From contig JAQGDQ010000009.1 of NCBI GenBank assembly GCA_030141605.1, forward strand, positions 713,001 through 777,000: a stretch of 64,000 bases of DNA. The letters are read 5' to 3'. Under the pieces are notes generated by a model. It ran no database searches. It was not told the DNA's origin and worked only from the letters and a program-made list of their open reading frames with translations. Shown one piece after another: positions 37,026-49,469 of the stretch. Positions within the stretch are counted from its first letter, which is position 1; each line of letters begins with the position of its first letter. The position numbers and the translations under genes were made by a program. The DNA comes from Tubiluchus corallicola. Its lineage: Eukaryota; Priapulida; Priapulimorpha; Priapulimorphida; Tubiluchidae.

Positions 37026-39571
37026 GTAGGATATTTAATCATGCTGGATGTAGTCACAAAAATTTGATGGTGTTGTTATGTAAATGTGACATATGAAAAA
37101 ATAGTTTAGCCTTGTTTCATGCCATATTTTATCAAGAAAAATCTGTCTAGAGATCGTATTTTAGCTTTCTATATTTTCCTGTCATTCTTGCAATGCATGA
37201 AGAAAGATAAGAAAACTTAAAACATTTTCTAGACAGAGTCGCACATCAAGTTCCGCCTGTCTCAGGAGAGAGGCTTAGAAATTTTCACTTGTTAAAAAAC
37301 AAATTTAAAGCAATACACTCCAAAATGTGAAGCCTCGAAATGTGATGGAATTTTCAATATAAATCTCAAATGGCTTGTTGCTGGCGTCGTTTCTCGTTCT
37401 TAAAGCTGGTTCTATTTCTATGTGTGTTTTCATCAGCAAAACGACATAATACAGTATTCGTTCAAGTGGTATGTAATGGGAATTAAATAACTCGGCACGA
37501 TAATATACTTCCAATATTTCATGAACTATATGTAAAATGAAGGCCTACTTAATAAAGATTGAGAAGAGTGATTGTACACATGTTTTAGTTGATTGAGCTT
37601 GCACATACTTCACATCAATTGTTTTTTTTTAGATTACGTTTTCTTTTGCAGGGACGCTAATATTCAAACCGGGGGAAACAGAAAAATCGATTGCAGTCAA
37701 TATTGTTGATGACGACATATTCGAGGAGGATGAACATTTCTACGTAAATCTTAGTAACATTAACGTCTGTGACAAGAGCGGCGTGTTTATTAGGTACAAT
37801 AAACCTACTAATCAGACTAAAAGGACTGTTAGGAAGGATCTTTTCTAAGAAGCGCCTAAGAATTCAAAGAAAACGTAAAAAATTCCGTTTATTTTCGAAA
37901 GGTTAACTGGCGGGCAGCATCATTACAAAAACCGAAGCGGCCGGTCCGAGTTTATAATTGATATACATCTTCTTTGGAAATTGAAGCATTCACTACATTG
38001 TTAGCCAGATGTTCTTCAGTAGCTGCATTCATGCAGTGGAGATCTTCAAATCCCAGAGGATTTTAATCTATTCAGTTTTTGTGAGCATAGTCTTACAAAT
38101 ACAGTGCTATTGGTTATCTAATTTATCTTTTCAATTAGCTTTACAAATACCATTGAAATACATGGAAAATGGCCGTTGATTTGTTTAGAGGTTTAATAAT
38201 AGTAATAATTTAAGTTTCATCTGCTATATCAATGACGATTGTTATAGCAGATGAAAATGTCAGTCACAGTATTGATTTATAATAAAAACTTACACTGTTG
38301 GATGATCGGTTTATTTACAAGGATACATGGTTCATGTGATTTAGACCCTATGTAATTATAATTCTTTCGAAATTGGTGCAATTATTCTTTCATCGAGTAA
38401 AAAAACAAGATTATTATTAGTCACAATAACACGATAACTCTACTGATAACTCTACCAGTAACATAAAAATATGACGTTACTAAACTTACACTTATTTGCC
38501 TACAATCGTTCGTACGCTGGCCCCTGTGTACGCGGCAGCACTAAGTGACAAATTAAGCAATGACTACGTAGATTCATTAACTTAACCAGAAGCTAGACTA
38601 CAACATAACCAAGTTAGACGTTGAAGGATAAGTTACTATTTAATTATCTGAGTCTAATTGCCCCGATTTACTGTTTGACGTGACAAGTTATTGTTTGGTA
38701 AGTATAAGAAAAGATTAAGATAAGATAAGATAAGATAAGATAAGGTAAGGTAAGGTAAGGTAAGGTAAGGTAAGGTAAGGTAAGGTAAGGTAAGGTAAGG
38801 TAAGGTAAGGTAAGGTAAGGTAAGGTAAGGTAAGGTAAGGTAAGGTAAGGTAAGGTAAGGTAAGGTAAGGTAAGGTAAGGTAAGGTAAGGTAAGGTAAGG
38901 TAAGGTAAGGTAAGGTAAGGTAAGGTAAGGTAAGGTAAGGTAAGGTAAGGTAAGGTAAGATAAGATAAGATAAGATAAGATAAGATAAGATAAGATAAGA
39001 TAAGATAAGATAAGATAAGATAAGATAAGATAAGATAAGATAAGATAAGATAAGATAAGATCTTTCTTTAAACTCGATAACTAGAATGAAGCATAGGCTT
39101 CTTTACATCCAAGTCGAGTGTATAGATACATAATCATTATAAACAGTCAATTTCTGTTTTTTCTAAACATTTTCTATTAATTTTCTTTGTATAGAAATTA
39201 TGTATAGCACATAAAGATTGATATTATAATATAGGAAAAATATTTCACGCAGTGTTTAAATTATTTTACTTTTTTGACACTTTTATTCCTTTCTGTAGTA
39301 CCGACCAAATATACCAATACGCGAAACTGTCGACGCCATTTGTAGCCACCATCATGATCCTAGACGATGACCATTCAGGACTTTTCACTTTCGAAAATGA
39401 GAAATTAGACGTGGTGGAGTCTTCGGGGGAGGTCCGTATCCGTGTGTGCCGGAACAGTGGAGGACGAGGAAGAGTCCGGATCTTTTACCGCGCCATAGAC
39501 GGTACAGCCAAGAAGGAAAAGGACTACAACATCTTCGGGCATGAACTGATCTTCGACAACGACCAGACAGA
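35699..39571 (+). CDS. Sodium/calcium exchanger (SLC8/NCX family), first three coding exons
   Basis: Plasma-membrane Na+/Ca2+ antiporter that extrudes one Ca2+ for three Na+. Exons: 35699-37025, 37652-37793, 39299-39571 (phases 1, 2, 2), 580 residues so far; vertebrate members are about 930. Seen: signal peptide (about 1-26); TM block with the alpha-1 repeat ([13 protein letters not shown] at 131-143, [12 protein letters not shown] at 157-168); a basic stretch after TM5 at the position of the XIP region ([15 protein letters not shown]); large cytosolic loop with [23 protein letters not shown]1 with its Ca2+-binding acidic clusters ([30 protein letters not shown]); the start of CBD2 ([24 protein letters not shown]). 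Exon 3 ends at ACAGA|GTGAGT. The rest of CBD2 and the alpha-2 membrane block were not found in 39572-64000. Confidence 0.95.
37652..37793 (+). CDS. NCX coding exon 2 (CBD1 centre)
   Basis: Acceptor TTCTTTTGCAG|GG, donor ATTAG|GTACAA, 142 bases. Encodes [16 protein letters not shown] through [20 protein letters not shown] to KSGVFI, joining in frame to exons 1 and 3. Confidence 0.92.
38215..38256. repeat. Near-perfect 42-base hairpin
   Basis: Arms of 14 perfectly paired bases (TTTCATCTGCTATA / TATAGCAGATGAAA) continue through one T-T mismatch and four more pairs (CAAT/ATTG) to a GACG loop. It lies in NCX intron 2. Too short for a typical animal pre-miRNA. Confidence 0.85.
38716..39060. repeat. 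(TAAGG)43 array flanked by (TAAGA) repeats
   Basis: 345 bases of pure pentamers: 5 TAAGA units (38716-38740), 43 TAAGG units (38741-38955), then 21 TAAGA units (38956-39060), with no errors visible. It is in NCX intron 2, 238 bases before exon 3. Confidence 0.97.
39299..39571 (+). CDS. NCX coding exon 3 (end of CBD1, start of CBD2)
   Basis: Acceptor TTCCTTTCTGTAG|T, donor GA|GTGAGT, 273 bases. Encodes [13 protein letters not shown], the [12 protein letters not shown] hinge between the two calcium-binding domains, and CBD2 up to [10 protein letters not shown]. Confidence 0.93.
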
Positions 39572-42500
39572 GTGAGTTGTTGTTTCATGTACATAACTTT
39601 GTTCACCAAGAATTACGAGGGCTGCCGTTTATCTGGTAATTATCGGACAATGTGATAATTTGAGGCTTCATGCTGAACAAAAAAGACTATACTATAATTT
39701 AGACTATACGAAACAAACCAAGGTGTGAAACAATCGTGCACTGAAAATATTTAAAACATCACTGCTAACAATGGGAAGTAAATAGACTTTGATTTCATTG
39801 TGTTCGAAAGCTCACTGGTCGCCGTTCCCTGAAAAAAGCAGCAATTTCAAATAAGAATGCTCATGGTAACGATAATAAGGCTTGATTTTGCACATGCACA
39901 AATTAGGGACATTTTACTGGGTTTTAATAAATTAAATTTTACACTATTAGTGGCACTATTTTGTATTATATTTATTTATTAAGTGAATAATTGAAAATAA
40001 TAATAGCTTGTTGCAAATACGCGATAATTTTGCAATTTAGATAAAAATAATATAATTTGGCGAAAAATACGATAATTTTAAGCCTCCAATACGGCAACCC
40101 CGAAGTTGTGTGTTCTGACACTTGACAGTCTGCCCGTCACAGTTTTTATGTTTCACGTCAAATCAAGTGTATGGTGGAGTACTTAAGCCCATTGATTGGA
40201 CAGTTATTCGATAAAAGCGTTTAATGGTCCAAGGCGAAAGGCAACTAAAGATTGTGACATTTCGTATTTTGTATGCCTTAGAGGGCTGTCAATTTTTCAG
40301 TGGTCGTTGTCATTCGATTTTCTTCATGAATTCCTAAAATCGCTGCATTTCTTATAAGAACTTCTAAGAAATTCTTATATGACGAAATTAAGTGCCCACA
40401 CATTACGAGACTGATAAAAAAGCAGCCCTGTTATTTTTAATGTAAATCTACGTGATTCTCTTTTAACTTCTGTACACGATACCATTTTGAATTTTGATAT
40501 TAAATTGATGTCAAATAATAACTTACAGTTAATAATAATTCTTCGTTAGTAGGTAACCAAAATCGATAAAAACGAACAAAACATTGGTGTAGCCAAAAGG
40601 CTGAGAGGCACAAGTAATAGGTACTTGCCAGGTTTTTATTAGTAAGTTCAGCCACCATTTTTATGGGACTATGCAATAATAGCCCAAATACTCATCCGAG
40701 GTTTCAGTGGTAAAAGAGTTAGAAGAATTATATGTTCCCGGAAGTGCACATATTTTTAATGTTTATCTGCAGGACTTTATCTTGTATGACCACTTACGTG
40801 ACTGGCTTTCTCAGAACAGTTAACAGAAAATTAAGATGGAAGTCCAATTTTCACCTTTGTTGCTACAGTGTAATATCCAGACCTAGTCGGTTAGATCAAA
40901 GCAAAATGCTCCAGTGACATGTCTAGCTTTCCTGGGGGAATATTCGGGAGAAAATGAAGTCCCGGATTATTAAGCAGGCAATCAATCAACAACCGTGCGA
41001 GAAATCGACGAAAAAACATCTTACAGCTTATAAGCTGAATTAAATATTATCAGAGAGTTTCTAGAGACTGGATTGGTACACTTCGTTTCCAAATGGTAAT
41101 TTAACTGCAGTATCTACTAGACAAAGATCCAGCAAACACTCAATTATGTGTTTTGACACTATAATCCTAGTTATGGGAGCGTTTTGTGTAAATTACTGAT
41201 TTACTTCAATTGTATGCTGTATCTTGAGGTGTAAAACCCAGTCCTTGCGAGTAGTCGTCTATATTGATTTATGATATGAACCAATAAAATATTAAATGAT
41301 GCAAGTGATTAATTTGTCTCTGTAGATAAATTAATTAATCATTCAATGAACGCATCTCTGGTTACGATACGTCCTTGGCTTCCAGACTCACTAACTGTTT
41401 ATGGTGTATTAGGAGTTCTTTATAGGCTTACATTAACATCAATACTAACGTGTGAGCCTCTAATTCTTAGTTTTTAACTTACCTACATGTAAAAACATCG
41501 TAGTCTATCTTGTTTTGACTGAACACTTATAGCGCCACGGTAACTTTTCCTTGTCCTTCTCTGTAAATTTCTACTCAATTTAACAGAAGTTCATTCATGT
41601 CAATATATGCTAGATGGCTGGGTAATTAGAAAGCTGTCTACCTAAGTACTATACAGACGGCTTTTATTAAATCAATAAGAATGAAGTTACTTTGATCAAT
41701 ATTTATTGCTATAAATATGATTTCCCTGGAGAGAGGGACGCGAAAGCATGATTACATGTGTTGTATATGCAAGTTAATTATCAGAAGAGCTTACAGCTCT
41801 GCACACCTATTACATTATTATTATGAATATTGTTTATTTTCGAACGCACGTGTACAGTTACATAAGTTGTTTAATTTATTAAAACATGAGTAAATTGGTG
41901 CTTAAAGTAAAATAAATAATACACACTGATAACAAAAACAAGACAGATATTACTTACAAACAAAAGGACAAAGCAATTAATTTAAAAAGATACTACATAC
42001 TCTAACATTTCTCTCAAATGATTCTTTGATAAGAAACTAAAATTCCTATTTACTATACAACTTATTCAATCTTTCGCTGAGTTTATTCTGGTAACATTTA
42101 GGAGATAAATCATATCCTTTCATAATCTTATCGTTCTTACGAGATAATACGAAAAAATTCTAAACACATCTTTCAGGGTTACATTATTTTCCATAAAAAT
42201 TTTATACCAGCTCAAACCAATTATTAAATTTACACCATTTACATCATTGGCTAAAAATAATTCTCGTGTTATTACTATTTTTACAGGCTACTCAAAATTT
42301 AATAAACTATTTTGCAAAGTCCTTGCGCAGATGAAAGATGCCAGCAATATAGGCCCTAAGTGTGCGCTGTGTAAAGCAATTCCTATGATTTACGGATGGC
42401 TATATTCTAAGTTGTAACATAAAAATGTATTTTGGACGTATTCAACTTCCAGCTGTATAATATCGTAGGTAACATGTTTGAAGTAATTTACATTTTAAAA

Positions 42501-43381
42501 CAGAACAAACAAATGAAAAGTTGGCACGTATTGTTATTGGCATGGTAAATGAAATCACATTTACTAAGATTATCGGCATCTTCTGTTAAATCGTACCTAA
42601 TTACGTGGCCTAAATGTGTAACTTAATTTGTTCAAACTTAGTATTATAAGCCTCTGCTGTGGCAAAAATGGCAGCTGTCAGTTGGAATTTTATCTTTTGG
42701 TTTAAATCAAAATTTTATGTTTTGGTCAGATTTGGTTCAAATCGGCTTTTTACGAGCCAATAACTATTGCTGCAAGTAAAAGTCGCGGAAGTAAAAAAGC
42801 CAGGCAAAGAGCTCAATTTGTTTAAAATTTGATAGCAAGGAGGCGTACGATTGACTCAACAAAGCTGCACCTTCATAAAATTTGCATTTGTACTCAAAGT
42901 GGTTTCATGTACATCACGTTTAATCCTGTAACGTGTAAATCTCAATGTGGTAGCGCGCATTAACTTTGTGGCTACTGCAGTTAAATAATTCATGCAAGGC
43001 TGTCAGCTAGGGCTCGTATGTTTACACTGTGCTGTAATGATTTTCTCTCGGGCACATTGATTAGAACGGCAAGGTTAAACGCACATTTTTATCCAGGTTA
43101 ATAGGTTTTATACTTAAAATACAGCTGACAGCCTGTTTTGCAGTCTGGCTGATTAATAAGTGTTTTTGAACGAGGGATTAAGCATTGGTGACGCATGAAC
43201 AAAAAATCCAGGCTTAAGTTAAAGTACAAGACCTTATAGGTTAACTAAGGCAACGAATTCATAAATATCTCTACTGCATTGTAATTTGCGTAGTAAATAG
43301 GCCTACAAATATGCGGTTACGCGCTGTTTAGTTCTTTGCAGCAAATTGTTAGGATTTTTTAAGAAAACATTGAAAGATATT

Positions 43382-43383
<2 letters not shown>
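39572..43383. other. NCX intron 3 or intergenic DNA, no exon recognised
   Basis: AT-rich with no frame resembling the remaining NCX exons. Nothing else supported. Confidence 0.4.

Positions 43384-43460
<77 letters not shown>
43384..43460. repeat. (CT)n microsatellite
   Basis: About 77 bases of pure CT repeat. The Leu/Ser-repeat reading frame across it is an artefact. Confidence 0.97.
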
Positions 43461-43464
<4 letters not shown>

Positions 43465-44324
43465 GGTGCATTATGCTGGTTTCATATGTATTATTTTTGT
43501 TGAACGAATTTTAACCTCTGAGTACACACCGACTTGGCTTTTAAGCGACACACATCTGCTTTCTGTATGCGTCTTGAGCTGCCTGCACATCGACAGCTAC
43601 GTCAGAAAGTTTACTACAAGCATTTTCTGGTCGATGTCATACCTCAGTTCCTGGTGAGGGGAAATAATGTAGATCACTAATCGAAATGTCATTAGAGAAT
43701 ATGCTAAAATTATGTAGAATCATCTGTTTGGGTCACTAACAGTGGACATCGACTTTTTTGACAACTTCGCTTTTCTGACTTCTACAGCCATAACAATAAA
43801 TGTTAATGAGTCAGTTCATCATTCACGAACAGACAGAATTCAAAAGCTCCTTATCCATGTCTGTCGAGATTTACTGATAAATGGAAATTATTAATTTAAG
43901 AGTCTCAAATTCTCTATGGTCTGTCCAGTTTTAGACTATGTACAAATTTCTTCCGCATTCCACATTTCGTCAAACTATTTGTCTAACATGTATTGCATCG
44001 CACAGTCCTCGGTGACTTGAATATCGAACATTTCGTCCATTTGTGGTGGTCGTAAATGGCTCGCAATTTGTGCAGCAACAATCTGATAACGATCAAGTTA
44101 TCAAACTAATCTTGATACTGTTTGCATTTCACGGGACAAATTGTGCAGTCGGACAAATACATCAGCGGGAAGCCAGACCATCTAGATGTCGAAAGACTAT
44201 TGCTTACAATGCCGTCTGTGCCACGCGTCACAAAAAATTTCAGAAACAAAACGTTATAAAACTCGAAAAACCATTTTCTTGAGTAACAACACAAATACGC
44301 GGTAAAACAAGGAGCGGTGTATTT

Positions 44325-44910
44325 AATTAAAGCACAGGAATATACTCTTCATAAATAAAGCGTCATGAAATTTTCTATCACCAACGTACTGCTTTAAAAC
44401 AAGCTCTGCTTTAGGCTTGTATAAAACTTGTAAATTTAAACTCCAGCGATGACCGTTAGGCGCAGCAATTTTGACGGTAAGTCGTTTGAAACAAGTTTAG
44501 ATAACATTGCGTAAAATTTGAAAAAATAATCAGAACTTTAGGAGCACACTTCTCTTACTAAGCAAAAGTATAAATTACTGTATCTTGTCAATAAGATTAC
44601 ACATCCGTTTTTTGGTGGGTCAGTGATGCAGACTCGGAAGGAGAGTTAGTATCATTTTACCAGGGAGCGCTGGTAAATTTTTTTAAATTTTCTTTCCTAG
44701 TTACGTAGTCTTTCAAGCAGGTGAGTGTAATGCTAAGTAACTTAGTCTTTCAAGCAGGTGAGTGTAATGCTAAGTAACTTGGTCTTTCAAGCAGGTGAGT
44801 GTAATGTTAAGTAACTTAGTCTTTCAGGCAGGTGAGTGTAAAGCTACGTAATATAACTTTGGGACATGCTTTAGCTTACCCTTTGCTCCCCCCTCCTTTA
44901 AATTTCATTA
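44325..44910 (+). mobile_element. Family B MITE-like repeat, copy 4, with internal tandem expansion
   Basis: Starts near ATTAAAGCACAGG and CTTCATAAATAAAG, passes through CGATGACCGTTAGGCGCAGC and ATTTTACCAGGGAGC, and ends in TACCCTTTGCTCCCCCCTCC. Near its right end the segment corresponding to AGTCTTTCATGTAGGTAAGC in copy 3 is expanded to four units (44710-44850). Confidence 0.7.
44710..44850. repeat. 38-bp tandem repeat, four units
   Basis: Units read GTCTTTCAAGCAGGTGAGTG then TAATGCTAAGTAACTTA; the fourth has CAGGCAGGTGAGTG and breaks off. Each unit holds CAG|GTGAGT, a near-ideal splice donor in the sense orientation of NCX. Confidence 0.92.
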
Positions 44911-46156
44911 ACAGGATGACTTCAGCATCGAAACAAGTCTATTTGCACCAATAAAAACTAGCGTTGTTTAACTAAGAGAGTATTTAAACTGATATTTTTA
45001 TTGTTACTCGCTTTACTGCGATATTACTAGCAGACAGCTAATGAAGAACTTTTGTATTAGCGGAACAGGATTCTAGGGGTAGCTTTTTAAGCTTGGCAGC
45101 ATATTAGACACATTGCGCGTTGAAAAATTTATTTTCAACCAAGAGCTGTAACTTAATTTTGCAACATGACGTGCAGTCTCTAACCAGGTTCAGGGGTCTG
45201 GAACATAATTTATGATGACGTTATGTCCTTGTAAGAAATCGAGCCTTAACCTTCGACCTTTTAATTCGTTGTGTGTCATAGAGATGACGTTAAACTAGAA
45301 TGATTCCTTCCTTTCACTGGTGACAATATAACATCAGCAGTTTCCAACCTAGGATCTCCATATTTATGTCGGCAGAGACCACAGTGTTCCGCTAGGAAAG
45401 GCTACTACTCAGACGAAGCCAACACTGAGGTTCAAATAGAATGCGCTTAATTAATTAAAATATTCTCTCTTTCTTTTCTGTTAGCATTTTACAGTCCTTT
45501 ATTGTTACATGCAGATGAACCGAACCGCTGTAGCTTTTTACAGTAGCGTTTATTGGCGCCAATAAAATTCTAAATGAAATCATAAACACTGCATAATTAT
45601 GGCGAGTTTGCTTAGCATCTTGCCCGGTGATTTTGATGAAAAAACTAAACCAAATTTGTCCTGGTTTCACGTAAAGAGGACTCAACGATTTTTTGCAATT
45701 AAAAGTCCTCCTTTTCAGTTCATTTTATATGGCTTCAGGCGAAGCAAGCAGCTAGGTTTCCCAGCAATGTAATGTAGGTGTTATTAGCCTCAATAAAATT
45801 TTAAATGAAGCCATAATTTCTTTCGTCGGTAATTTTATTAACAAAAACTGACGTGAAGTTTGGTTTGGCAATATTTTGTACAGGGCGTGGGCGAGTGTTA
45901 TAATTAGTTTCTGAAATACAGTTGCTGACACTCAGCCTGACACCTGTGACGAAAGACTAGATAAAAGAAAGATACCGCATGCAAAAATCGTTGTAGCCAA
46001 TTACAGGTTTCCGATGTGCAAGAAGTATGGAAGCTAAAACGATGCCACCAATTCTGCGCTGTGTGTATCCTGCTTTCTATTAGAATACCTGCCTAATGGG
46101 CCTTGTACGAGGCCGCAGCACGATAGCATACTAAATCAAATTGATATAGGCATAGT

Positions 46157-46665
46157 CAGGGTGCATAAGATTATGGATATGTATAAAATAAATAAAATAG
46201 CTTATTTTATGGATTTTTGAAATTTTATTTTATGGATATCAATAAAATAAGAAATAGACTATATCTGGAACGAGATGCCCAGGGGGAAATCAATTAAAAA
46301 GTAAAAACAGGAGTGCTTGAAACGTGTTTTTAAACACGCAGGACTTAGTTTTAATTTTAACGGTTTCGTTTTAATTTTATCGGTTTCATATCACTTCAAA
46401 TTTAATCAAATTTTACGACACAATGCCTTTTAATTCATCACTTCAGTTCAAATAATTCATCTATTTGGTACGAATGTAGAATGCCCTCTAGGCTGAAGTT
46501 TCCGATCCAATGTCTGTATTCAGTTTTGATTGCCTTATTTTGTACAAAAAATCACAAAAAAAATTTTTTTTTATTTTATGCATTTCTTATTTTATGGATT
46601 TTTCAAATTTTATTTTATGGATTTTTGGTCTTATTTTATGGATATCCATAATCTTATGCAGCCTG
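46157..46665. mobile_element. hAT-type MITE with perfect 8-bp target duplication
   Basis: A 509-base element bounded by GGCATAGT (46149-46156) and GGCATAGT (46666-46673). Terminal inverted repeats begin CAGGGTGCATAAGATTATGG on the left and, inverted, CAGGCTGCATAAGATTATGG on the right. Similarity continues for about 85 bases through repeated ATTTTATGGAT motifs. No coding capacity. Confidence 0.9.
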
Positions 46666-46888
46666 GGCATAGTACAAAGCTGCAAACTAATAACGTGCAC
46701 AAGGCATATTCATTCACACTTACTGTAGTAGTCTTACCATTATTTTATACATTAGGAAATTAGGCGGCGAGCCTGTTACATGAATAGTGATTTAAATTGT
46801 TAAATCTGTCATATTAACTCTCGCTATCACAAATATGCAAAATGTGCATATGTGAATATGCAATATTCAAGTCCACAATAATGTAGTT

Positions 46889-47469
46889 CAAAGGAAAACA
46901 GGATGATTTTTCATATCCTACGCCCGTTTTGCAATACGATAAAAAATAATTTTAGCAGCTATCATAATGCCAAAGCGTTTCTGGTAATTAAATAATAGGT
47001 TAAAAACTTAATTAACGACCGGTGAGCAAAATTAATGTTGACATTACAGCTGAACACAATTTTCAAGAACAAATAATCCACGAGTGCAGTGCAACACTAC
47101 TGTACAACATTCAGTGTGACATACAAAAACTGCAAATTTTAAGTTTCAAATTATAAATTTCAAGTTTACCGTTACGATTACGCATGAGCTCTCGAACACG
47201 TGCACTACGTCACAACTGAACAGCATCTACAGAGCCTGTTTTTGTGCGCGCGTTTCTGAGATGCAGGCGCTAGTGCCAGTCTAACAAACGAATGGAGAAA
47301 TATATGTAACAGCCACTAGCCACGCGATCTCGAAATTAGGTTTTTGTGGTAATAGTTCTTTCACGTAAGCCTTTCTTGAAAGAATCAGTATGTTCTCTTT
47401 CAAGATTTTACAAGCTAAATTGTTTTCAGCTATAGTTTAACTTAAGATTGGGTCCGGTTTGCCTTTAAC
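46889..47469 (+). mobile_element. Family A MITE, copy 2
   Basis: Same orientation as 15042-15667. Ends CAAAGGAAAACAGGATG and GGTCCGGTTTGCCTTTAA. Core landmarks CCAAAGCGTTTCTGGTAATT and GATGCAGGCGCTAGTGCCAG are shared. Confidence 0.75.
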
Positions 47470-47984
47470 AAATGAAACTGATACAGCTTTAATACAAAGT
47501 TTACTATATTTGTATATTAATTATGGCTTTGCCAAAACGAATTTATTTACTATTATTTCGCCTCTGCAGTTGACTAACACTTTAGCAGTTAAAATTTATG
47601 AGCTGACTAATAGGAATATATACATATACGAGGAAACTGTTGCATTATTCAATGTGCACAGAAGAAATTAGAGGCATTGTATGTCTCCCATATCGCGTAA
47701 CTCCTGCTTAATTCTTGCGTGTCTGAAGCCATTATTTCTCTCAGATAAATCAATTCTACGGAAGCTGAGCCGAGCAGGTCTCACGCTGCCTTAAGCACAG
47801 CTTATAACTCTATGTGTGACGTACGTGTCGAGTGACTTTCTTTGATTATTAGACATTAATGCTCATTAAGGGTAACTTAACGGAAAGGGTAACTGCGAAA
47901 TGCCTGTGCGTACTTATGCTTACCTTGACATTAAATAGAAGATCTTGCATCAAGTTGCATGGAGCAAGTTCCACAGTATATTTA

Positions 47985-48090
47985 TTATTGTTGAAATCGT
48001 TGTAGTTGTCATTGTTCTTGTTATTGTCATTGTCGTTATGTTTATCGACGTTGTTGTTGTTGTCGTCGTCGCTATCATTATTATAGTTAG
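47985..48090. repeat. Imperfect GTT/GTC microsatellite
   Basis: Degenerate trinucleotide repeat (TTGTTGTCGTCG and variants). It produces an Asn/Asp-rich frame on the minus strand that I treat as artefact. Confidence 0.85.
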
Positions 48091-49287
48091 TATTCTGTTG
48101 AGTAGAAACCTCCTGCGTCACAAATACGGATTTAATTTTAATAATATCGAACTTTTCATTTTCTTTTAATATCGAAATACCCTAAAATGGTATGTCACGT
48201 CGATTTGTCTTCCTTTGGCTCAAAAGCCCACAAGTTCTTGAAACTTGGAAGTTATATAAATATATATGTATATATAAAAGTAGCACAAAGCATTATCATA
48301 CTTATGTTCACATACGTTTGCTAGGAGTGCTCTACCTAATAATAATAGTAATATTAGCTGCTATTCAAACATTTTAATTCTGTAGTACTTGCAATGTGGC
48401 CATTAGTAGTTTAAGTACCATTCATTTACCCGCATAGCTGTTTCTTCAGTATACCATACCGTATAGAGAGATACAGCATTGCTGTTAACACAGGAACCAA
48501 GAATGGTCAATAATTACTCAAGTAATGAGCGAAAATTATGTATAACTCTTTGAATTATTTTTCATAATGGTATAGGCCTTGTCATAACAAATTTTTCATG
48601 CAACTGAAAGCATTACGAATAGTTATTCTCCTATAATGGTTTAGTTAAAGTTGACTTGGTTTTATGATTGATAAGAATTAAGAAAGTTCATTGCCAGGAA
48701 GCTAACTGCTTGACTTTTAAGATTTCGTAATATGTAAGCCCTGTGTATGTAATATGAAAATTCAGTAACACGGTGATACTGAAGGAATAACACGAGGTTC
48801 AACTTAATAAATAATAGCGAGACTTCAGCCATAGGAGAAGGCCATGACAGATTACCTACAGTTATTGGGAGGTTGTATTGTTCATTTTAATAACAAAGTA
48901 TTAGTAACAAAGTGTGTTATTATAACTTTCGTGTGTTACCTTCTAGAATATCATTACGTGTGTACATCCAAACGAGTAAAAAGACACCTCTGCTTAATGG
49001 CGATTATAGCTAGTTGCCGATCCTATACTCAATGACGATTAAATAGATACCAGTCCTGCTACAAACACCAACACTGGTGACTGGTAGGCCCTTAAGCGCT
49101 TGCGCTGCACTGAACTACATACAAAAATGATATTACTCAAAGACAATAATGGCTACACACGATTCTGTTACTGTTACAGCTGTTGCGGCAACAAACCGTT
49201 TTAATCTTTCAGTAGCAAATGCAATTGTGTTTCACAGTAAATTCAATTAGCATATTGTATAAACCCAGGAAATGTTGGTCTTTTCAG

Positions 49288-49469
49288 CTTGTGCACAAAA
49301 TGAACGTCGAGCAAGAAAGACGCATCCATTGTCCAGCAACAATAATCCTTATATAATGATCGCCGACAGCAAGCAGCCATTATTGAGTTCACGTTTACGA
49401 ACAGTTCTGACTTGGTTTCTTAAAAAAGCTGGAAAAACTTTGATGAGATTAAATCTGAAGAGAGGCTAG
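49288..49469 (+). CDS. Candidate terminal exon, unknown protein
   Basis: A strong acceptor, GTTGGTCTTTTCAG|CT, precedes an open frame of about 60 residues to TAG (49467-49469). The product is basic, with NERRARKTHP, SRLRTVLTWFLKKAGK and ending LMRLNLKRG. Family not recognised and no AATAAA is close by. It does not resemble NCX. Confidence 0.3.

Noticed and set aside
38716-39060. Interstitial telomere repeat
   Set aside because: TAAGG is neither TTAGG nor TTAGGG in any rotation or on either strand, so it is not a telomeric motif of known animals.
44043-44294. Overlapping plus and minus frames of 60-80 residues
   Set aside because: No splice sites, start context or family similarity supporting either strand.
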